Assembly: GCA_032622095.1 (NCBI GenBank)
Contig: CP136064.1
Location: forward strand, 145,533,954 to 145,597,953
Length of the DNA stretch: 64,000 nucleotides
Direction: 5' to 3'
DNA from: Siphonodentalium dalli
Lineage: Eukaryota; Mollusca; Scaphopoda; Gadilida; Siphonodentaliidae
Part shown: one piece after another, positions 22,777 through 32,077 of the stretch
Position numbering within the stretch: position 1 is the first letter of the stretch
How the letters are laid out: every line of letters begins with the position of its first letter
The notes under the pieces: generated by a model
What the model was told of the DNA's origin: nothing
The model's input: only the letters and a program-made list of their open reading frames with translations
Database searches by the model: none
Made by a program: the position numbers and the translations under genes

Positions 22777-23145
22777 TCATTTCAACTTATACTTTATACC
22801 ATATCCGCTTTTCAAGAAATGTAAAGCAAATATGCAGTAGATACCACACAAGTTTGTACCGTGATGTTGAAACCGCCCAACGTTTATTTTACATTCGATC
22901 GAATTTCTTTGAATAAATGATTTTATATATTTATCAATAACTGGTATCCCAAACGAATCGAAATATATTGCAATGTTTCCATTGAAGAAAATTGCAACCC
23001 AGTGTTCTCCTGGTTTTTCTGACGTATGTGTATTTACTATGTATGCTTTTACATGATGAGGTTTCTCGTGTGGTAACTGATCTTTTGCACACACAACACC
23101 ATACAACGAACAGAGGTAAATTTTGAAAAAACGTCTATCACACAC
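22777..23145 (-). CDS. Adenain-like cysteine protease
   Basis: This is the capsid-maturation protease of Polintons, related to adenovirus protease and Ulp1-type peptidases. Catalytic elements are in the right order: His in GEHWVAIFF (near residue 43), Asp in YFDSFG (near residue 58) and Cys in CGIYCIFALHFL (near residue 103). GVVCAKDQLP near the N-terminus is the conserved substrate-side segment. At 122 residues it is shorter than usual because the N-terminus is lost: upstream sequence belongs to the integrase, and the first possible start is a GTG. The frame itself has no stop, so the catalytic domain is complete on paper. It lies directly downstream of the truncated integrase. Confidence 0.85.
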   Translation of the reverse strand: MCDRRFFKIYLCSLYGVVCAKDQLPHEKPHHVKAYIVNTHTSEKPGEHWVAIFFNGNIAIYFDSFGIPVIDKYIKSFIQRNSIECKINVGRFQHHGTNLCGIYCIFALHFLKSGYGIKYKLK

Positions 23146-23415
23146 AACAGATATCTGTAATTATAATTATCTTTTTTTCAAATTCTGAAGATCATCTAAA
23201 TCTGCCTGCCATTGGATATCAATTCCATCTACAACAGTCTTTCTACGTTGGAGTTTTCGAATTATTGGTTTGTGTAAAGTATATGTCGACTGGCCTTGCA
23301 ACCATTTATTCACATCTATGAGTTTTATTTTTTTATTTTGCCTTTTCACTTCATCAAAAAGCTTCTTTACACCGCCATAACTTCCAACATTCTTTGGATT
23401 ATAGAAACTGTTCAT
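23118..23415 (-). pseudogene. Polinton integrase, N-terminal part only
   Basis: The ATG at 23,415 begins FYNPKNVGSYGGVKKLFDEV, the conserved N-terminus of Polinton integrases, followed by WLQGQSTYTLHKP and the start of the catalytic core, QWQADLDD (first acidic residues). One extra A in a run of seven at about 23,168-23,174 shifts the frame and creates an early stop; just beyond it, the other frame reads YRYLLCVIDVFSK, the next conserved core segment. The sequence then passes without gap into the protease at about 23,118-23,125. The second Asp, the Glu and the C-terminal domain are deleted, roughly two thirds of the protein. It cannot be active. Confidence 0.87.
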
Positions 23416-24154
23416 CTAGTATGGATCCCATTGTGTTTTTTTCTGTTTTAATACCCTTTGGTGTCAACCTATCTGCTATTTTAGTTTTTGAATATTTTGC
23501 TATTATACCTTTCATTGGTGTGAATCGATGAGAATCAAATCGTTTTGGTTTTATGCTTTGTACCGGAGTTTCAAAATCATCATCTGAATCATCTTTCAAA
23601 TGTTTTTTAATCCAAAGCCAACGGTTTCTGTTCCCTACAAAATCTTGAGGTACATTAAGGTCGCTCAATCTTTGTGAAAAGGTTTGCCAACCTGTTGGTT
23701 CGAAACATTTTCTTTGTCGTACAATACCATTGAGGAGATCAACAATATTTGATCCTCTAATAACCTTTTCACCATATGTTAATTGTCCATGTTCATCAAA
23801 CTTCATTTGCGGATGTTTTGAAATCAGGTGTAAAAGTTGTTCAGCTTTTTTTCTCATCTTTAACGGAATACTTTCTAGCACATCCCTATGATGATTAAAT
23901 GGTTGTTCTGTTTTCGGGGTTGAAATAGCTCTAACTGATTTTTGAGAAGTTTTCAATTTGTGCAACGTTGTACCATATAATTGAACCTTCTCAGATTCTG
24001 ACAAATTTTGATCAGAAACTGAATTCAATTATCTGCTTAGTTTTGAAATATTCGTAATTTCAGGATTAGGTGGTAATTTCGAATTAGTTAGACTCATTCT
24101 CAATTTTTTAATGTCGTCCAACATTTTGAAGGGAACAGCGACCATTTTCTTCAT
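23399..24154 (-). pseudogene. Conserved Polinton-associated protein (PX-like), one stop
   Basis: I place the start at the ATG 24,154-24,152, two bases after the stop of the upstream gene, giving MKKMVAVPFKMLDDIKKL. After about 41 codons, an in-frame TAA at 24,031-24,029 interrupts; the same frame then stays open for 210 codons to 23,399. Recognisable family features downstream are LSESEKVQLYGTTLHKL, GSNIVDLLNGIVRQRKCFEPTGW and LNVPQDFVGNRNRW. Similar proteins accompany Polintons in other invertebrates as I remember them; the function is not established. The end overlaps the integrase start by 17 bases. One nonsense change is the only lesion seen. Confidence 0.7.
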
Positions 24155-24156
24155 GT

Positions 24157-24408
24157 TTAACCGTGAAGTATGACTGCTTTACCAAGCAACGGTGCTAGCA
24201 TACGAAGTGGTAAAAAACCTCCTTTCTGGTTTAAAATTTGTTTTTTTCGTTTCAAAGATAGTGATTTACTTGCAAGTTCTCTGAGGTGTCTACACCTCGG
24301 ACGAAGTTTACGCTTCTGAGCTTCTGTTAGTTTTACACTGCCTTTTAAAATATTTTTACAGCATTCTGACATGCAATCAATCACTCTCTTTGGGGCATCT
24401 TTTATCAT
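24157..24408 (-). CDS. Small basic Polinton protein with GGF tail
   Basis: This is an 83-residue basic protein. The core SVKLTEAQKRKLRPRCRHLRELASKSLSLKRKKQILNQ resembles small virion-core or membrane-active proteins recurrent in Polintons and adintoviruses, which end in a KKxILNQKGGF motif followed by a hydrophobic stretch (LPLRMLAPLLGKAVIL here). The hydrophobic end could insert in a membrane; that role is inference. The real N-terminus may be longer: upstream frames encode lysine-rich pieces (MAKKTPLIKKYGSF at about 24,492), suggesting a frameshift near 24,410. It is intact as read and closely followed by the next gene. Confidence 0.6.
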   Translation of the reverse strand: MIKDAPKRVIDCMSECCKNILKGSVKLTEAQKRKLRPRCRHLRELASKSLSLKRKKQILNQKGGFLPLRMLAPLLGKAVILHG

Positions 24409-24619
24409 TTTGTTTCCGAAAATGAGTTGGTGCCTGATTCATAGCCATTACAAAACTACCGTATTTTTTAATCAGTGGAGTTTTTTTCGCCATCTTTACT
24501 CTTCAACAGTTGAATGTCAAATGACTGAATTACTTTTTACTTTTACGTTTATTAAAATTACGATCAAATGCCATCAAAGCTAATTTTGATGGGTTTGAAA
24601 GATTCATAATTTTTGAGTA
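24409..24619 (-). other. Short Polinton stretch with fragmentary basic ORFs
   Basis: Two short ATG frames on the minus strand are lysine-rich: one near 24,607 (MNLSNPSKLALMAFDRNF, ending KRKSKK) and one near 24,492 (MAKKTPLIKKYGSF). They look like pieces of the N-terminal part of the gene that follows. No capsid-like sequence is present. Confidence 0.4.
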
Positions 24620-25078
24620 TCATTGAACCAAAGGGTAATGTTCTGCTTCTTGAACTGATGGAATTGGTTGCGGACCATTATCGTTGAATGGTTGAAATCT
24701 AGCAAATGTAGAATTTAATCTTGTAGAATTTACTCTAACTGGACTAGCTCGCTGCGCAATTGTAGAATTTACTCCAGTAGCATTTACTCTATTTGATCTA
24801 ACTCGTGCAATTGATTTATTTTCTTTTTGTCTGAGAAGACTTCTGATCAAATCTCAACCGAGAAATCTACCTCCACCAGTTTTTAAAAGTATTTTCTTTT
24901 TTGAATCGATATGAGTTCTACTGTCAGCTATTTTCTTCAGCTCTTTTTTGTGTTTTTGCAGGAATGTTCGTGTCTGCTTTGGAAGCTTTAAGTGATCATC
25001 AAGTATTAATTTATCTATAGTCGAAAATACACTCAAGACTGCTTCATGATTTGAAATGAAAATATTATGTTGATACAC
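24620..25078 (-). pseudogene. Second small basic protein with GGG tail, in-frame stop
   Basis: Residues 1-74 read HEAVLSVFSTIDKLILDD...FLQKHKKELKKIADSRTHIDSKKKILLKTGGGRFLG, a family often found in Polintons, with the KKKIL..GGG signature of the neighbouring protein. A TGA at 24,856-24,854 follows. The same frame continues DLIRSLLRQ and then a Ser/Thr/Asn-rich tail in which NST/VNSTR recur four times. Either the TGA is a mutation inside a longer protein or the tail is untranslated. Its position after the ATPase fits virion-component genes. Confidence 0.55.
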
Positions 25079-25084
25079 TTATTT

Positions 25085-25735
25085 TTATACCGATGAATAT
25101 ATTACCGCACCTCGGTCGTCATTTGTGAGCCAGCGATGGAAAATATCAGTTCTAAGTCTCAACGATTTATCCGTTTTTGGGTGAAAATCGAGTAGTAAAT
25201 AACCATGATTGGTTGAAGTTGCATCATCATATGCTTGCATTAAATGAGGTATTTGCAATTGAGAGGCAAGAATTTGTATTTGGCCTTTATCACGCACACT
25301 TTGAAATAATACCATGTAATGTGCATTCAAACTCAAAGTTCTGCTCGCTTTAGATTTCTGAAACATGTTTTGGGTTATGTAAATAACAGACGTATTTCTG
25401 TGATGTCCTTTTCTTGTAAACCAAAACATAATTTTTTCTTCATCTTTATCACCTAACATGTCATCAAAAACGACGAGGTGCGGTAAGTCTGTGTCATCGA
25501 CAAGTTCATTGTCATCATCCAGTATTCCATTTATAAATTGAATATTGTGAAATTCTTGCATCTGACTATAGGTATTTTGCCATTCTTTGTAACACCAAAG
25601 GACTTTGTATGGAATAGGTTTAAACAAATCATCTTTATATTCGATTAATTTCTTAACAAATTCTGTTATACCACAACCACTTGGCCCCGATATGAAAATG
25701 TTACAGTGATGTTTGAACAACAATGATTCGTCCAT
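25085..25735 (-). pseudogene. A32/FtsK-type genome-packaging ATPase, Walker A altered
   Basis: This would power genome packaging into the capsid. I prefer the ATG at 25,735 (MDESLLFKHHCNIFISG), since it places the nucleotide-binding loop at residue 18, as in relatives; the frame is open for 17 more codons. The loop reads GPSGCGITEF where the family has GPSGxGKT: the lysine codon has become ATA (Ile). Walker B is LPHLVVFDDML; the sensor-like segment is NTSVIYITQNMF. At about 216 residues the length is normal and the frame has no stop, but loss of the Walker A lysine should abolish ATP hydrolysis. Confidence 0.88.
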
Positions 25736-25766
25736 CTTTACCCTGAGACAGATCATGTAAGACTGA

Positions 25767-25997
25767 TTAGGATTGTTCAGAATCAACCTTTTTTATGTTT
25801 AATGAAGAGTCACCATAACTCCAGATTATTCCAAATGTCCATATGAGTTCATTATCTAAGTCTGAAATAGGTCTAGTGGTTTTTACAATATAATCCAAAG
25901 ACACTTTTTCTTCAAATAACTTTTCAGCAGTGAAAATTGTACATGGTTCTCGGGGAATAATGTATCCATATATTCTCGTCACCTCTTCGAATTTCAA
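25767..25997 (-). CDS. Small Polinton ORF, unknown function
   Basis: The protein has 76 residues and starts at an ATG (MKFEEVTRIYGYIIPREPCTIFTAEKLF). It overlaps the upstream gene by four bases and lies just before the ATPase, the packing typical of a virus-like operon. Composition is globular, without membrane segment or known motif. I do not recognise it. Confidence 0.55.
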   Translation of the reverse strand: MKFEEVTRIYGYIIPREPCTIFTAEKLFEEKVSLDYIVKTTRPISDLDNELIWTFGIIWSYGDSSLNIKKVDSEQS

Positions 25998-26311
25998 AGT
26001 TTTTCATTGAGAATCCTGTCTTGATATTCAGCAAAACGAGTAAAATTATTTTCAACTAATTCACGAATTTCATTTATTTTGTTTTTAGGAACACCATGAA
26101 ATATCCAATATTCTGAAAACAGTTGATCCAATATATCCATTAAGAAATCAGTTTCAAATTCTGATCTCTCAATCAAACATCTCAGTCGAGTCTGCCCCTC
26201 AGAGAAATGTCCGTTCAGCAAAGTCTGCACTATAATTTTACTAAGTTCTCGTTTGATTTCTTGATCCATTTTTGACATTTCGATCAAGTTATTATAAATT
26301 TTCAAAAGCAT
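25994..26311 (-). CDS. Small Polinton ORF, unknown function, helical
   Basis: About 93-105 residues; the likelier start is the internal ATG giving MSKMDQEIKRELSKIIVQ. It is rich in charged residues with a regular hydrophobic spacing, probably all-helical (ELSKIIVQTLL, FLMDILDQLFSEYW, IREILVEN-like). It overlaps the end of the polymerase gene by about 20 bases and the next ORF by four. No family recognised. Confidence 0.55.
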   Translation of the reverse strand: MLLKIYNNLIEMSKMDQEIKRELSKIIVQTLLNGHFSEGQTRLRCLIERSEFETDFLMDILDQLFSEYWIFHGVPKNKINEIRELVENNFTRFAEYQDRILNEKL

Positions 26312-29300
26312 CTCTGCTGGTAAACATCAATTCCGTCCATAAGGAATTGTCTTCACCCACAACAAGTCGTTTGGTGTACACAGATCGGAATGTTTTTGTT
26401 TGCTCTTCACTAATTACTTCTCGGTTCTTTGTGCGTTTAATTGTGCATGGATAGTTTATGACACGTTGAAAGTTTGACCGGTCATTAACACATTCAGCCA
26501 TTGAATGAAAATTTATTTGCTGATTAGTTTTATAATCCAGAGTGATACCCTTGACCTTACATACAGATTTTATGACACCATCTTTCGCGTACTGATATCC
26601 ATAATTTTTCGGTCCTAACCCTACAAATTTCATGATTTTAGCATCCGGATACTCATCAGTCCATTTACCAAGGTAGCTGTCTTCGGTTTTGATATTTTCT
26701 TTTTCTGGATCGAAAATATACATACAGCTATCGGTGTCGAAATACAACACCCTATCTTGGAGTTTTTCTAAAACTTTATACAACTCCAAGCGTGCAAATG
26801 CTGTGACAAATGATGCAACAACTACATTGACAGATGGATGTGGTTCTATAATATCGGTTTTATTTTCATAGCTGAATAATATGAATTTATCCTGTTCAAA
26901 AATTTCAACTGCTTTGACGGTGATATTTTTATCAGTTAGTAGTTCAAAATATCTGGATGGTTCGGAGATATATTCAGTTTTAGTAAGAATATTATTTTGT
27001 GCACTTTTCCCACATATGCAATTTATCATTAATTTTGCGCACTGGCGGAGTCCTGGTTTTTTTTTCTTTTTTTTTTTCAAGTTTTATACCTTCAACCTCA
27101 TAATAATCTTTAATGTATTTATCATTATCTTCTTCACTTTTAACATAATTTGAATATCCACTTGCTTCTTGTTTAATTTTGAGGTATTTATCAATGTAAT
27201 CCCTGTATACTTTGTCCGACCACTCAGCCCAATGCCAAACTTGATACACTTCCAGAATTTGGTAACCCAATTCTATTCCTTTGAATAATTCTAAATGCGT
27301 CCAAACTCCAACTAAAGCACGCTGTTCAGTTTTATGACTACATTGTCCACATTTTCTGCACAAGTTTTACACAATGTATATATCATTTTGTTATTACAGT
27401 GGATAGGTAGCACTGGAATGTACAATTTATTTGGAGGTAATACTTTGCATTTAATGAGTCCTTTGTAAGATTTGATGTCTCCTATTTGTTCCTGACTTAG
27501 AATTGTAGGACGGCCAAGAGGGTACTCCCTATATTTATTCATACTGCATATATCAATATAATTTATTTCCTGTTTAGATTTTGGTTGTATTTCACGATAT
27601 AATTTTAGAGCATTTGTCATGCCACCAAATAATGCTTGGTTTAATTGGGTCTTGATGTAAATAGAATTGGTCCATAGTTTGTTTAAATTTTTTGTCTTCT
27701 TTACATTTATTGTCCAGGTCATGTTCCCAGATGCATATTAATTTGCCTTCCAAGCTTTTTATTTCCGTTTTTATTGTTTTTTCATACAATTCATGCATTG
27801 TTATATTACTGTATGGGTTTCGGCGGTTTCTATCTGGATATCAAGTAGGACAGCCATGAAAAAAACACCCATACATTTCATACACTGTGTTTGATTCTGC
27901 ATGATAACCATCAACAAAATGTGTGCCTATTTTAACTTCACCACCATTTAAAGCATGATTTTTGTTTATATTTTGTTTTGAAGCAATATATTGTAGCCAT
28001 CGCGAATTGCTTTAATTGAAAATTTACGCGCTTGTGGATATCCAGCATCTGAAATTATACCTAGAGAATTCTCTGGTAATGAATTTTTTCTCCATGCAAG
28101 GTTACAGGTTTCAGCTAATGTTATTGCTTCCCGGAATGTATCTATTTGAACAGTTTCCATTACACATAGTCTGAATTTGCCACATCCACATCTTAAAATG
28201 TCTACATCTGATTTACAATACTTTTGAATTTCTTTTTGGAAATAAAAAATATCCTCACCCATAGCTTCATACCATTTCAGAAATGAATCCCTATTTTCCT
28301 CAGACATGATTTCAGGTTTATAGTATTTTTTGTCTAGATATGGTCCTACGTAATTCTGAAAATCCTGTGTATTTGCTCAATGTGGAAAATAACCTTTAGC
28401 CATTTCTTCAAGTTGGAATGTTTTGGAAATTTAGATAATGCCATTGGGATGAAACTCAATGAATCGATTACTCTAACACCATTACATTGTAAACTCAGTA
28501 TTTTGTTACCATTCATAATAACATTAGGTTTTGAATTTCCGTTGTTCGCCAAGTAATGTAAGAGGAACTGACTATCGTAGCCTCTTACATTGTGAGCAAT
28601 ACCTGTTGTGCCTTTATGGTCGTTGGTGTAAAACAACGATTTACAAAATCTTTCCAATACATTTTCACCTTTAAAAACATATTCTCTGTTTGACAATACA
28701 GAATCACATGAATTGCATATTTAATCAATGGGTTTACATATAGAATTTTCATAAGCAGTTTGTGCAACACAAAAATTGGGTATATGAACATCAGTATCTT
28801 GTTGACATTCAAAATAAAAAAATATGAATGGTACCTTTACTTCTTTCTGTGTTTCTTTCTTTTCGTACTGTTGAATATGACATCTGTGATCTGGTGGAAC
28901 GAGTTCCTTACAGTATTTACACTTATTTGTTCCCGAACAGATATGTCTTTTGAACTCTTTTTTCCTATCGTGTGACGATTTCAACCCCGCATTTCTGGCA
29001 TTTTTGTATCATATCACAAATATTTTTGTCGTGTTTTGGTGATTTTTTAAAATGATTGTCGAGACATCGTTTACTTCTAAAAGTCCTCTTACATTTGATG
29101 CAGTGTATCCATCGTTCAAATGGACATATCTGACCCTCGAAACACATACACTTGTATGGACATAAATGATCACATCTGTGGTCCGAACCGACATCACAGT
29201 GTTCACAGTAATAATGACATCCAAGGAATCCTGTGACAGTTGTGATCACATCGAGTGGTTGTCATTGAAATATAGATGGACAACTTTACTTTCTTTCCCA

Positions 29301-29926
29301 ACTGGTGGTGGTTGAAAAAGAAAGCTTTCGTCAGCAAATTGATTATGAATTTTTATAACATAATCCGGATATAATTGTTCCTGAATAATTTTGTATTCCT
29401 CAACCCCGCAACTGGTGTCGTGTGATATCCCCACTTTATCCAACAATGACTTTGCAGCTTCTCGCTGTGGAGTTCTTGCTGGTCTCGTAATCCGTTTCCA
29501 TTGTTGCTTCCATTCAGTGGTATCTTTTTTGTCAGCATTACACATACCAACAACGACAGCCCTCGCAAAACACATGTTATCTTCTGCGTTCTGAATCAGA
29601 AGAATACTTTTCTTCACTGTTTTCATTTGATTTTTTTCACCGAATGCTCCATAATGTAAGGTATGTCTTGTGGTCCCTGCAGGCATGTGCGTGACAGTGA
29701 TATCAAATGTCATCTGTCTGTCATGAATTTTGAATTTTTTGTTCGATTGTGCAACTTTTTCTATGTTGTCAAGCAATAATTCACCAGTCAGGTTTTTTGC
29801 TTCAGTGAACGGAACGTGAATCCCTAGATCTAGCCCTGGATGAAAGATGGACATTCTCATTTGATCTTTTGGTCCTGTGTCACACTCATCTGTATAATTA
29901 CACTCATCTGTATAATTATGTACCAT
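26292..29926 (-). pseudogene. Protein-primed DNA polymerase B of the Polinton, multiply broken
   Basis: Nearly the whole 1,200-residue enzyme can be traced through about ten frame fragments. In order: N-terminal domain (29,926-29,246); Cys/His zinc region TGFLGCHYYCEHC...HRCDHLC (29,249-28,965); exonuclease Exo I as FFYFECQQD (28,984-28,721), with the metal-binding Asp replaced by Tyr; Exo II GIAHNVRGYDSQFLL (near 28,590); Exo III YCKSDVDIL (near 28,210); a segment at 27,965-27,798 with GCFFHGCPT followed by TGA; FGGMTNA (near 27,620); motif A, reading YIDICSMNKYREYP, which lacks the usual SLYP residues; R-LVGVWTHLEL (near 27,310); motif B AKLMINCICGK (near 27,040); motif C VLYFDTDSCMYIF (near 26,740). 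Frameshifts lie near 29,247, 28,975, 28,430, 27,650, 27,365 and in the A-run at 27,065-27,080; stops lie near 28,719, 28,378 and 27,840. Confidence 0.92.
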
Positions 29927-29985
29927 TTACCATTATCTCATAACATATTTCACTGAAAGGTAACTTCTACGATTACATTTTAGAA

Positions 29986-30215
29986 CGCTAGCGTCTTCGA
30001 ATTTATTCGAAGACTTTCGCTTTTGTTAAAAATGCACTGGTAAAATAGCTCAATTTACAAATGCTTCGATTTTTTCTCTCGGTATTATTCTAAGTTCAGT
30101 GTGTCCAGCGAAGGGGAGCGCCCTTCGCTTACCACACTGCCATTAGAATCCGAGAAAAATCGAAACATTGGTAAATTATGCTCTTTTCTGTCAAAAACAA
30201 CCCATTCGAAGCGCT
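29986..30215 (-). repeat. Right terminal inverted repeat of the Polinton
   Basis: It is the reverse complement of 21,538-21,768 with few differences, ending outward in TTCGAAGCGCT. The inner edge holds the hairpin CTTCGAATTTATTCGAAG. The polymerase start lies only 60 bases inside. Confidence 0.92.
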
Positions 30216-30841
30216 CAATGAACATCAATGGCCTCAGAGGCCACAAACAGGAGATTATAGAATACATCGAAGATTATAAACCAAAAATCATAGCACTTAA
30301 GGCAACAAAACTTGATCACAAATCAAAAATTCGATTTCCAGGTTATAACTTAATTCGAAATGACCGCACTTGCCACGGCGGAGGTGTTGCCTTTCTAATC
30401 CAACACGGCCTTAAATACAAACTTGTTGAAAATATTGCACCTATTGATAATGATGGTAATGTTATTAACGATAAAGTTATTGCTATAGATATTACTATTA
30501 ACAACAATAAAGTCACCATTATATCCTTGTACTACCCTCCACAAGATACCTCTCCGTCCAAACTAGAAACACTAAAATTCTTTACAAAAAGAAACAAGCA
30601 ATGCATATTCCTAAGCGACTTCAACGCCAAACATCAAATTTTTAACAGCAAACAAACAAATAAGCATGGCGACATCCTCTTTGATGTCAAAGAGGAACTA
30701 GAACTCATCCACTTAAATGACTCTGGAGAACCAACCCACTGTCCACATCACACAAATACATGGGATATAATAGATCACGCGTTCGCTGCGGAGGAAGTGG
30801 CCAAACTCAGCATCGAAACCGAAGTAAACACGATTATGTGA
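30216..30841 (+). pseudogene. LINE endonuclease domain fragment (Jockey/CR1-like)
   Basis: This is an APE-type endonuclease of a non-LTR retrotransposon; it would nick target DNA. Visible motifs are MNINGLRGHKQEI (first active-site Asn), FPGYNLIRNDR-CHGGGVAFLI, SLYYPP, DFNAKH and TWDIIDHAF. The catalytic Glu motif, usually QET, reads KATK, so the site is defective. The fragment starts exactly at the outer edge of the right Polinton repeat and is in frame with it. It stops at 30,841 with no reverse transcriptase behind it, although LINE copies normally lose the 5' end, not the 3' end. Confidence 0.82.
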
Positions 30842-31679
30842 CTTTAGTAACTAAAGCTCGATACTTCACATATATGTAGCTTATATAGTTATGGTTTGCT
30901 TTGGTAGTTGTGGTTGTTCAACTTATTTGCCAGCGGGGTTTTGTAAATGGTCCATGCTGTCGGAGAGAAAGTTCAATATATCCCATATTTCAATTAATCG
31001 CCTAACAAATGATAAAAGTATAAGGGGGAAATGTTGACGTAGATTATGTTGACCTGACCTTGACCAATCGCATCCCATCCGGTAACCACCTCCAACAATG
31101 TTCAGCTTGAGGTCACTCGACAATATGCCAAGTTTCATGCTTTGGATACTATAGTCACGATTCATGCCATTCTTAAGGGGCCCGCTATCTGTAAGGATTA
31201 GAAAATACATTCCTTAAGGGAACCGCTGTATGTGAGAAGTAGGAATGTGCATTGTCCCATTGAGAATAGAGTAAGTGGCATGATGTTTCATATCTGTAAT
31301 ATTGACTCTGCGTGGTCGTGTTTTAAAATACATCCCAATTTGGCCCCAGAAACCATTTCTCCCTGTTAGTAACCTTGACATATGCGTGTGGACTATCCTT
31401 ATTGGCTGAAAACATTACGGCACTAATATGCAGATTTGCGATGGTTGAAAGGTATTGTGGGGCATATGGTATCAATTACATTATTTAGCCACATCAAAAC
31501 AGTAGTTATTTTGATCATTATTGCATTGTTCTGGTATTTGACCCTTGTCATCTGACCTTGAAATACGACTCCCCATCGGAAACCACATCCTAAAAGTTGC
31601 TTATTAACTCTTTGAGTTATTGCCATTGCTTGGTATCCGTCGTCCGAGGATGTGTGGGTGTTTGTGTGAGGGTATGTGT
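30842..31679. other. Non-coding repeats; no gene seen
   Basis: No protein motif. Segments such as AGTTTCATGCTTTGG and 'actaaag' related to 36,590-37,670 occur here, so the same diffuse repeat family lies on both sides of the LINE at 32,078-35,339. Confidence 0.45.
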
Positions 31680-31890
31680 GTGTATTGACATGTAGATGGA
31701 AACGAGTCATTTTGGGGTCATTCGGAAATAAAACATGGCCGCCAGCGGCCATCTTGGATTTCAAAATTCAATCCATTAGCAAGGGCTACATGTCCTATGC
31801 CTACTGTTCGTCTGATTATCATGAAATTTGTTATGGATGTTAATATTGACATGTAGATGGGAAAAGAGTAACTTTGGGGTCGATCAAAAT
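31680..31890. repeat. Outlying unit of the 162-bp repeat
   Basis: This single unit carries GCCATCTTGG at 31,748-31,757, ATTGACATGTAGATGG and TTTTGGGGTCATTCGG, all landmarks of the array at 35,420-36,430. A GT-rich tract precedes it at 31,650-31,684. Confidence 0.7.
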
Positions 31891-32077
31891 GTGTCTGCGC
31901 ATGCGCGATAAAAACTGCTAAATTTTACGCGGAAACTTCACCAAAGTTATTTTTCAGTATATGTATCGCAACCAGAGACTATTTCATCTTGAGATCTATC
32001 AATGTAGAATACGACCTGCTCGGATTGACTACCACTTTGAGAGGACTTGACTGATCACCGGTTATATTATTTTTTAT

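Larger units (their letters stand above)
21538..30215 (-). mobile_element. Polinton/Maverick (adintovirus-like) remnant, 8.7 kb
   Basis: Inverted repeats of about 230 bases bound a minus-strand gene cluster with protein-primed DNA polymerase B, packaging ATPase, retroviral-type integrase and adenain-like protease, the four hallmark genes of Polintons. Termini are AGCGCTTCGAAG...CTTCGAAGCGCT-like, fitting the AG...CT ends of the class. The usual length is 15-20 kb; here it is 8.7 kb and I find no major or minor capsid gene. The polymerase and integrase are disrupted, so this copy is a fossil. The six bases outside each end (AAGGTG, CAATGA) do not match. Confidence 0.92.

Noticed and set aside
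24371-29594. Plus-strand frames inside the Polinton (for example 26,881-27,153 with poly-Phe)
   Set aside because: Antisense shadows of the polymerase, rich in Phe/Ile because of A-runs on the coding strand.
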